A stretch of DNA of 13,741 nucleotides from CAZSNT01 sp964607765 (GTDB taxonomy: Bacteria > Verrucomicrobiota > Lentisphaeria > Oligosphaerales > JABHEG01): the NCBI GenBank assembly GCA_964607765.1, contig CAZSNT010000226.1, forward strand, positions 1 to 13,741, read 5' to 3'. Both the position numbers and the translations under genes were made by a program. Under the pieces are notes generated by a model. That model had not been told where the DNA came from. It made no database searches and saw only the letters and a list, made by a program, of their open reading frames with translations. Shown here one piece after another: positions 7,436-12,578 of the stretch (its first letter is position 1; the number at the start of each line of letters is the position of its first letter).

Positions 7436-9616
7436 CTACTCCCGCTCCACCTCGATCCGGACCTCGTGCACCGTCCCGCCGAACGCGTTCTCCGCGCCGT
7501 AGCGCCCGACCAACCCGGCGTCATCACGCCCCACCTCCACACCGTCCAGCGGCATGCTCGAGATCGGACCAGCCGCCTTGGCAGCCCCGAGCCGACGCCC
7601 GTCAGCCGCCAGCGTCAGCGTTCCGTCAGCTGCCACCGATGCAGTGATCACTACTTTGTCCGCGGATACCGGCCCAGCCGCGGCAACCACGGTCTGTCTG
7701 TTCCGGTCTCTGACCGCGAATTCCAGTTTGCCTTCGCGCACGTACAGCGCATAGCCGAGGCTCGAACCGCCCTGGGCCACGATCACGCCATCGCCCGCAC
7801 CCGCCTCGACCGTGGCCGTGACACGGAACGGTACACCATCGACGCGGGGCGACGCCTCGCGCGCCAGCACGTCGCCCTGCTTCAGCACGAACCGTCTCTC
7901 GCGGCTGCCCACCGGCGACGCGGTCTTCTTCTTCTTGGCCTTCTTGCCGCCTGGCCACGGTAGGACATTCGCCCGCATCCCCCACGCCTCCCATTGCGCC
8001 GCCATCGCAGCCACACGCTCCGGGTGCTCAGCCGCCAGGTTCGCCAACTCGGTCCGATCCTTTGCCAAGTCATACAGCTCCCAAGCGCCGTTCCGCCCCT
8101 TCGCGACCAGTTTCCAGTCCCCGACCCGCACGGCCCGATTCCCCTCGTGCTCCCAATAGATCGCCTCACGCGCCACCGTCCCACCGTTGAACACGCTGCC
8201 CAGGTCTGCGCCCTCCATCGCCTGGATCGGCTTGCCTCTGTACTCCGTCGGGTACGCAGCCCCAGCCGCGGCCACGCACGTGGGCATGACGTCGATCAGA
8301 TGGCTCGGGACGCGCACCAGCCCGCCCTTCCCCCGAATCCCGTTCGGCCAGTGCACAACCAGCGGCGTGGCAATGCCGCCTTCGTGGACCCAGTGTTTGT
8401 ACTCGCGAAACGGCGTGTTCGACACATTCGCCCAACCGCGCCCGTAGCCGATGTACGTGTCCGCCGGCCCCGGCATCACGCCGACGCCCTGGCGCACCGG
8501 ATACCCGTCCCGCGTCTGCTTCGGCCGCATGGCCGGCTGCAGGTCCGTCGCCGCCATGGCCGGCAGCGGCGGCTTGTCCGCGCGCGGCTTGCCCTGGCCG
8601 CGACGCCCCATCCCCTCCGCGCAACCGCCATTGTCTTGCAGAAACAGAATCAGCGTGTTGTCCAAACGCTCGAGACGCTCGAGCTCCGCCACGATGCGGC
8701 CAATGCCCTGGTCCATGTTGTCAACCATCGCAGCGTACACTTCCATGCAGCGTGACTCCCAAGCGCTGTATGCCGGATCGTCGCGCCACGTCTCCGCTTG
8801 CGGACTCAGCCCCCACGCGCGCTCGACCATGCCCAGCTCCCGCAGGCGCTCGAGCCGAGAAGCGCGCACCGGCGCGTACCCCTCGTCGTAGCGGCCGCGA
8901 TACTTGGCGATGTCCCGCTCCAGAGCGTGCATAGGCCAGTGCGCAGCCGTGTGGGACACGTAAACAAAGAACGGCGCCTCAGGTCGACGCTCGCAATGTT
9001 CCCGAATGAACCGCACCGTGTGGTCGCTGATCGCGTCCGTGTAGTAGAACGTCTCCGGCTTGTACTCCGGGTCCGCGTAAGGGCTGATGTGTTCGTTGTC
9101 CCGGGTAAGCGTGTTTGGATCGAAGAAACTCCCCGCGCCGTGGATCGTTCCGTAGAACCGTTCGAAACCGCGCTGCAGCGGCCAGTTGTGCTTCGAGTCG
9201 TCCGGACGCGTGTGCCGCGTCACGTGCCACTTGCCCGCCATGTACGTGCCGTACCCGGCAGCTCGCAGTACCTCGGCAATCGTCACGCAGCGGTCGTTCA
9301 GGTTACCCCGGTACCCGTCCTGACCGCGGTCCCCCATCATGTGCCCGATCCCCGCTTGGTGCGGGTACAGCCCGGTCAACAGGCTCGCGCGCGTCGGACA
9401 GCAGCGCGCCGTGTTGTAGAACTGAGTGAACCGCACACCGTTCGCAGCCAGCCGGTCCAGGTTTGGCGTCTCGATCTCGCCCCCGTAGCAGCCGATATCC
9501 GAGAAGCCCATGTCGTCCGACATGATCAACACAATGTCCGGCCGCGGCGCGCCGCGGACTTGAGCCACAGACACCAAGAGCGCCACGAGAACAAGAACGG
9601 GATAACGAACACACAT
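7436..9616 (-). CDS. Exported sulfatase (formylglycine-dependent, arylsulfatase type) with C-terminal LamG-like domain
   Basis: 726 residues from the ATG at 9616, which has GGAGG 6 nt upstream; a TTG at 9652 would add 12 residues and displace the signal peptide. Residues 1-23 (MCVRYPVLVLVALLVSVAQVRG) are a signal peptide. The sulfatase core hydrolyses sulfate esters using formylglycine made from Cys72 in CCPTRASLLTG (C-x-P-x-R...TG). Metal-site motifs are MSDDMGFSD (Asp34, Asp35) and FLQDNGG; AGKWH and SHTAAHWP supply further conserved active-site residues. Residues about 575-726 form a beta-rich lectin-like (LamG/concanavalin-type) tail, after a basic linker KKAKKKK. Such enzymes desulfate glycans in the periplasm or outside and need a separate formylglycine-generating enzyme, not seen here. 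An 83-bp remnant of a close paralogue lies at 11104-11186. Confidence 0.94.
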   Translation of the reverse strand: MCVRYPVLVLVALLVSVAQVRGAPRPDIVLIMSDDMGFSDIGCYGGEIETPNLDRLAANGVRFTQFYNTARCCPTRASLLTGLYPHQAGIGHMMGDRGQDGYRGNLNDRCVTIAEVLRAAGYGTYMAGKWHVTRHTRPDDSKHNWPLQRGFERFYGTIHGAGSFFDPNTLTRDNEHISPYADPEYKPETFYYTDAISDHTVRFIREHCERRPEAPFFVYVSHTAAHWPMHALERDIAKYRGRYDEGYAPVRASRLERLRELGMVERAWGLSPQAETWRDDPAYSAWESRCMEVYAAMVDNMDQGIGRIVAELERLERLDNTLILFLQDNGGCAEGMGRRGQGKPRADKPPLPAMAATDLQPAMRPKQTRDGYPVRQGVGVMPGPADTYIGYGRGWANVSNTPFREYKHWVHEGGIATPLVVHWPNGIRGKGGLVRVPSHLIDVMPTCVAAAGAAYPTEYRGKPIQAMEGADLGSVFNGGTVAREAIYWEHEGNRAVRVGDWKLVAKGRNGAWELYDLAKDRTELANLAAEHPERVAAMAAQWEAWGMRANVLPWPGGKKAKKKKTASPVGSRERRFVLKQGDVLAREASPRVDGVPFRVTATVEAGAGDGVIVAQGGSSLGYALYVREGKLEFAVRDRNRQTVVAAAGPVSADKVVITASVAADGTLTLAADGRRLGAAKAAGPISSMPLDGVEVGRDDAGLVGRYGAENAFGGTVHEVRIEVERE

Positions 9617-9874
9617 ACACTGCCTCCGGGAAATCGGGACGGGACCGCCCAATTACGTGCGGCAGCCGTGACGCCCCCGTGGCCCGGGTCTCCTGACCCG
9701 GGTGTCCTGCCTTGAGGTGTATCGCGCCTGTAGGCGACAGATCCCGGGTCAGGAGACGCGGGCTACGAGGGACGCCGTGACGCACGAGACTCTGAACACT
9801 GCCTTGGAGGAGCTGCCTGTCCGCCTCGGGCCGAATGTCCCCAGCGGCCGAAATCCCCGCACGTCAACCGCCGC
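9617..9874. other. Gap between sulfatase and prepilin-like gene A
   Basis: This 258-bp gap contains the sulfatase Shine-Dalgarno sequence, the 88-bp inverted-repeat element (9679-9766) and a 108-bp stretch (9767-9874) also found, with few changes, at 11300-11407 just after prepilin-like gene B. No coding sequence is seen. Confidence 0.7.
9679..9766. repeat. 88-bp inverted-repeat element, copy A (MITE/REP-like)
   Basis: Two 24-bp arms (9679-9702 and 9743-9766) are reverse complements with 2 mismatches, built around CCCGGGTCTCCTGACCCGGG-type sequence that is itself partly palindromic. The 40-bp centre contains a small hairpin CGCC-TGTA-GGCG (9725-9736). A second copy is at 11212-11299. The two lie at equivalent places, about 108 bp after the stops of the two prepilin-like genes. 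Confidence 0.92.
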
Positions 9875-10624
9875 CTACCGCGACTGCTGGATCAGCTTAT
9901 CCAGGAAAGGATCGAAGGTCGACCAATTGCCATTGGGAAGCCGAGGGACGGGAATCTGTTTGCTCCGGGGACTCGTGACATGCCCATCCAAGTGCAGCAG
10001 ATTCCAAGTCCGCGTGATGGTGTGCACAGCAGGCGGAGTGTTGCCCGCGCCTTGACACATCCGATCCATAGCCAACACAGCCGAAGTGGTGTCGTAATTG
10101 TACGTCGTGCAGGGCTGCCGCGAACCGCCGAGATTCATAGGGCCTAACCCACCACCACCGGGTGCGCAAGAGGTGAGGTTGTCCAACTTGAGTAGAAGGT
10201 GCGGATTGTACGCGTAGCTGCCTTGCGGCCAGTTGCCGCCGTACTTCCCCCATCCCCCCGAAGCGGTCGGCTGTATCGCCCTGTCGCTCGGGCAGTAAAA
10301 CGTGTCAATCTGGGACACAAACCGTCGGAAAAGGCAGCCTTGGCCAGCGCCAGACCTAACCCACGGCAGGACTTTCGGCGTGTTCGGCCAGGTTAACCAG
10401 TAAACCCTCGACTTCAGCGTATACTTGGTGATATGACCATCGTTCATGTCAGCATGCATCGTCGCGCCCAGCCCTATCTGTTTCAGATTCGACGCGCACA
10501 AGCTGATCTTCGCCCGCTCCTTCGCATTGTTCAGCGCCGGAAGCAGCATCGCGGCCAGGATGGCGATGATAGCAATGACCACCAAAAGCTCGATCAAGGT
10601 GAAGTGATTGGATCGAGACTGCAT
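9875..10624 (-). CDS. Prepilin-type signal protein A (type II/IV pseudopilin-like, PVC DGHV family)
   Basis: 249 residues. I chose the ATG at 10624, giving MQSRSNHFTLIELLVVIAII, with GGAGG 9 nt upstream; the longer frame to 10705 only adds unlikely sequence before the signal. The prepilin signal has Phe8 as +1 and Glu12 as +5, followed by a hydrophobic helix IAIIAILAAMLLPAL (about 17-31). The usual Gly at -1 is replaced by His, so processing may differ. The mature part has FYCPSD, YAYNPH, YNYDTTSAVLAMDR, and a C-terminal HTITRTWNLLHLDGHV, a variant of the H-X9-DG motif with 11 instead of 9 residues between His and DG. Such proteins are numerous in Lentisphaerota and related phyla, inserted in the inner membrane; their role is not established. 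It lies downstream of the same-strand paralogue B, separated by remnants. Confidence 0.88.
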   Translation of the reverse strand: MQSRSNHFTLIELLVVIAIIAILAAMLLPALNNAKERAKISLCASNLKQIGLGATMHADMNDGHITKYTLKSRVYWLTWPNTPKVLPWVRSGAGQGCLFRRFVSQIDTFYCPSDRAIQPTASGGWGKYGGNWPQGSYAYNPHLLLKLDNLTSCAPGGGGLGPMNLGGSRQPCTTYNYDTTSAVLAMDRMCQGAGNTPPAVHTITRTWNLLHLDGHVTSPRSKQIPVPRLPNGNWSTFDPFLDKLIQQSR

Positions 10625-10931
10625 TGAAGTAATCCTCCGTGCACGTACCAAACCAACTCTCTTGTCCATCCAAATCCCGCAATGACCGCGGAATCCAATA
10701 GCCACTTCCGTATACTGTATCCAAACTCAATACGCCCGTCAAGGAGCTTCTTGCGGACGCACCGAATGATCAGCGTTCGCACAGGCAACAGTGCCTGCTC
10801 CAAATCAGATGAAATCCCGCCCTCCGCAACCCACCCGGGCACTGGGAACACTGAACCCAGCCCAGGCATTCTCAGTTCTCAGTCCTCAACGCCCGATGGC
10901 ACAACCTTGGAGACGGCATGACCACGATTGC

Positions 10932-10968
10932 GAATCGAGAATTGCGCATTGAGAATTGGATATTCTCG
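10932..10968. repeat. GAGAATTG direct repeats with imperfect hairpin
   Basis: GAGAATTG occurs twice (10937-10944 and 10951-10958) with ATTGCGCATT between. CGAGAAT (10936-10942) can pair with ATTCTCG (10962-10968). It is an AT-rich island between prepilin-like gene A and the URO-D remnant. It could be a terminator-like or low-complexity repeat; no function is evident. Confidence 0.45.
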
Positions 10969-10982
10969 GAGTAAGCTCAGCA

Positions 10983-10998
10983 CCGAACACCGAACACC
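10983..10998 (+). repeat. CCGAACA heptamer repeat abutting the URO-D remnant ATG, 2.3 units
   Basis: CCGAACA CCGAACA CC directly precedes ATG at 10999. The same heptamer, in five units, directly precedes the ATG of the intact URO-D-like gene at 12579. The shared position suggests a leader inherited or copied with this gene type. Confidence 0.75.
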
Positions 10999-11103
10999 AT
11001 GATCACCGATACGGACCTGGAGTTCATGACGCGCTGGAACACGATCGTGCCGCCACGCCCGACCTACAGCGCGCACTGGGGCTCGCTCCTCAAAAGCAGC
11101 ATC
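10999..11103 (+). pseudogene. URO-D-like gene remnant (about 33 codons)
   Basis: The frame reads ITDTDLEFMTRW, then NTIVPPRPTYSAHWGSLLK, against VTETYLAFMARW, then NTIVPPRPDYSAHWGLLLK at residues 207-238 of the URO-D-like protein encoded at 6273-7313. At DNA level 11035-11060 is identical to 6924-6949. Both ends of the homologous gene are missing: the N-terminal two thirds are replaced by a CCGAACA leader and the C-terminal third by a sulfatase fragment. The fused frame stays open to a TGA at 11227, so a 76-residue product is possible, but it lacks the His-x-Cys site and is best read as debris. Confidence 0.85.
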
Positions 11104-11186
11104 GCCGGCCGCAGTTCCGTCGCGGCCATGGCGGGAAGCGGCGGCTTGCCCGCACCCGGCTTGCCCTGGCCACGCCGGCCCATCCC
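11104..11186 (-). pseudogene. Sulfatase gene remnant (about 28 codons)
   Basis: Aligns without gaps to 8532-8614 of the intact sulfatase gene (72 of 83 bases identical by my count). On the minus strand it reads MGRRGQGKPGAGKPPLPAMA, followed by ATELRPAM, against MGRRGQGKPRADKPPLPAMA, ATDLQPAM (about residues 335-362). Most differences are silent or conservative, so the parent copy was probably under selection before decay. On its right, homology switches at 11186/11187 to the sequence 40 bp upstream of the sulfatase ATG (9656 onward), so one deletion removed the N-terminal coding part. On its left it is fused to the URO-D remnant, as expected for a second deletion across convergent genes. Confidence 0.87.
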
Positions 11187-11200
11187 GTGCGGCAGCCGTG

Positions 11201-11211
11201 CCCCCCCCCCC
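11201..11211. repeat. C11 homopolymer
   Basis: Eleven consecutive C residues between the sulfatase remnant and the inverted repeat. The equivalent place in the other copy reads GTGACGCCCCCGTGG (9668-9682), with only C5. It is a likely slippage site; assembly length error is also possible. Confidence 0.9.
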
Positions 11212-11299
11212 GTGGCCCGGGTCTCCTGACCCGGGTGTCCTGCCTTGAGGTGTATCGTGCCTGTAGGCGGCAAATCCCGGGTCAGGAGACCCGGGCTAC
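11212..11299. repeat. 88-bp inverted-repeat element, copy B (MITE/REP-like)
   Basis: The arms 11212-11235 and 11276-11299 are reverse complements with 1 mismatch. The whole element has the same length as copy A (9679-9766), with a handful of substitutions, mostly in the centre. It lies at the matching place relative to prepilin-like gene B, so it may have been copied with the module rather than inserted twice. Confidence 0.92.
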
Positions 11300-11352
11300 G
11301 GCGAACGCCGTGACGCACGAGACCTTGAGCATTGCCTCGGCGGAGCTGCCTG

Positions 11353-11367
11353 TCCGCCTCGGGCGGA
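11353..11367 (-). terminator. Possible hairpin downstream of prepilin-like gene B
   Basis: TCCGCC-TCG-GGCGGA is a perfect 6-bp stem with a 3-nt loop, about 40 bp past the stop of gene B. It has no T-run. The matching site after gene A reads TCCGCCTCGGGCCGA, with a stem mismatch, so conservation as a terminator is doubtful. Confidence 0.3.
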
Positions 11368-11407
11368 ATGTCCCCAGCGGCCGAAATCCCCGCACGTCGG
11401 CAGCCGC

Positions 11408-12166
11408 CTACTTCGCCTGCTGGATCAACTTGTCCAGAAGCGGATCGAACTGGGCATGCCACTTGTCCGCCCCGCCCCCCCAGGGAATCCAAGGTACGGG
11501 GATCAGTTTGCTCCGCGGACTGGTGACATGTCCATCCACGTGCAGCATGTTCCACGTCCGCGTGAGGGTATGAACCGCCGGCCCGGCATTGCCTGACTGC
11601 TGGCTGAACCGGTCCATGGCCAGCACGGCGTTGGTGGCGTCATAGTTGAACCTGGTGGCCGGCTGACGCCCCACCCATTCCATCAACTTGTTGCCCGTAC
11701 CGTTGTTCGCACCGCGACCGAACGAGACGAGGCTGTCCTGCTTGAGCAGATGATGCGGGTTGTAGGAATAGCTGATCTGCGACCAGCCCCCGATCTTCCC
11801 CCACGTGCCTTTCTTCCGCGAGTCGAACATCCTGTCGCTAGGGCAGTAGAACATGTCCCGGTCCTTGACGTAGGTGGTGAGGTGGTTCAACCGCTGAACA
11901 CGCATTGGCAGGACTTTTGGCGTGTTCGGCCATCTGTGCCAGTTCACGTTCGACTTGAGCGTGAATCTGGTAATGTGCCCATCCGCCTGACCTGCGTGCA
12001 GTATGGCAGCCGTGCCCACCTGCTTCAGGTTCGACGCACATGAGATGATCTTCGCCCGCTCCTTAGCATTGTTCAGCGCCGGAAGCAGCATGGCGGCCAG
12101 GATCGCGATGATCGCAATCACAACCAAGAGTTCGATCAGGGTGAAACACTTCGCGCGCGATCTCAT
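11408..12166 (-). CDS. Prepilin-type signal protein B (paralogue of A)
   Basis: 252 residues. The ATG at 12166 gives MRSRAKCFTLIELLVVIAII with AGGAG 9 nt upstream, the same spacing as gene A; upstream extension to 12253 is not supported. Phe8 is +1 and Glu12 is +5 of the prepilin signal. The residue at -1 is Cys instead of the usual Gly. The signal helix and LPALNNAKERAK are identical to A, and the rest aligns throughout: WPNTPKVLP, MFYCPSDR, YSYNPHHLLK, FNYDATNAVLAMDR, HTLTRTWNMLHVDGHVTSPRS and the LIQQAK end. The His-to-DG spacing is again 11 residues. The conserved C-terminus indicates purifying selection on both copies. It probably sits in the inner membrane, possibly as a pseudopilin; the partner machinery is not in the window. 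Confidence 0.88.
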   Translation of the reverse strand: MRSRAKCFTLIELLVVIAIIAILAAMLLPALNNAKERAKIISCASNLKQVGTAAILHAGQADGHITRFTLKSNVNWHRWPNTPKVLPMRVQRLNHLTTYVKDRDMFYCPSDRMFDSRKKGTWGKIGGWSQISYSYNPHHLLKQDSLVSFGRGANNGTGNKLMEWVGRQPATRFNYDATNAVLAMDRFSQQSGNAGPAVHTLTRTWNMLHVDGHVTSPRSKLIPVPWIPWGGGADKWHAQFDPLLDKLIQQAK

Positions 12167-12258
12167 GACACGTCTCTCCTGCTGCAATGGACAATCCCTA
12201 CCCAAGCGGGCGTTGAGACAGATACTATCGATAAGATAGGATACCCAAACCACGGGCC

Positions 12259-12317
12259 CCCGTCAAGTCTTTTTTTTCTCCCGCACAGGTTGACCAATGT
12301 TCGCGTGGGCAACATTG
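12259..12317 (-). promoter_or_regulatory. Conserved upstream block of prepilin-like gene B (matches 10735-10793)
   Basis: A 59-bp ungapped alignment to the region upstream of gene A shows about 40 matches, including CCCGTCAAG, GTTCGC and GGCAACA. It lies about 95-150 bp upstream of the start in both. It may be promoter or regulatory sequence kept after duplication, or only unselected residual homology. Confidence 0.4.
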
Positions 12318-12427
12318 TCCAACTGAAACTCAACGAATGTCGCCCTTGACGCAGCCAATCCCACTTGTCTGAAAGCATGCACCGAGCCCTGAACACTCAA
12401 TGTCATTGACATCAAGCGGCCCGTGGA

Positions 12428-12503
12428 GATTAGGGCGAGAGATTAAGGCGAAAGATCAAGGTGTTCCGACCCTCATCTTTTGCCCTCATCTTTCACCCTA
12501 ATC
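12428..12503. repeat. Large imperfect inverted repeat built of 13-bp GATTARGGYGARA units
   Basis: The left arm (12428-12461) is a tandem of GATTAGGGCGAGA, GATTAAGGCGAAA and GATCAAGG. The right arm (12470-12503) is the reverse complement of a similar tandem, matching 27 of 34 positions, with an 8-bp loop. It can form a long hairpin between divergent genes. Confidence 0.85.
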
Positions 12504-12543
12504 TTCCGGGATGGCGACCAACTCCTTAACTCAACGACATTGA

Positions 12544-12578
12544 CCGAACACTGAACACCGAACACCGAACACCGAACC
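12544..12578 (+). repeat. CCGAACA heptamer tandem repeat ending exactly at the start codon
   Basis: Five units (CCGAACA, CTGAACA, CCGAACA, CCGAACA, CCGAACC) run directly into ATG at 12579. They occupy the place where a Shine-Dalgarno sequence should be, and none is present. The same heptamer precedes the ATG of the URO-D remnant at 10999. Confidence 0.9.

Larger units (their letters stand above)
10625..10998. other. Gap upstream of prepilin-like gene A
   Basis: This 374-bp gap should contain the promoter of gene A (read leftwards). A 59-bp ungapped block (10735-10793) matches 12259-12317 upstream of gene B at about 40 of 59 positions, so the duplication extends into the 5' flank. To its right are AT-richer low-complexity pieces: TTCTCAGTTCTCAG near 10869, and a GAATTG-type repeat with a hairpin at 10932-10968. 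A CCGAACA repeat then touches the ATG of the URO-D remnant. No gene is seen. Confidence 0.6.
12167..12578. other. Divergent gap between prepilin-like gene B and the second URO-D-like gene
   Basis: This 412-bp gap contains the leftward control region of gene B (with GGATACCCAAAC and a T8 run at 12270-12277 on the plus strand), the 59-bp block shared with gene A (12259-12317), a GATTARGG-type inverted repeat (12428-12503) and a CCGAACA heptamer array (12544-12578) that ends at the URO-D start. No coding sequence or tRNA is seen. Confidence 0.6.

Noticed and set aside
9617..9652. Upstream TTG start for the sulfatase
   Set aside because: The ATG at 9616 has GGAGG at the right distance and begins a normal signal peptide. 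The TTG would add twelve residues in front of it.
8798..9715. 305-codon plus-strand open frame opposite the sulfatase
   Set aside because: The minus strand encodes a complete sulfatase. The plus frame is Arg/Val-rich and lacks motifs; it is a GC-driven shadow.
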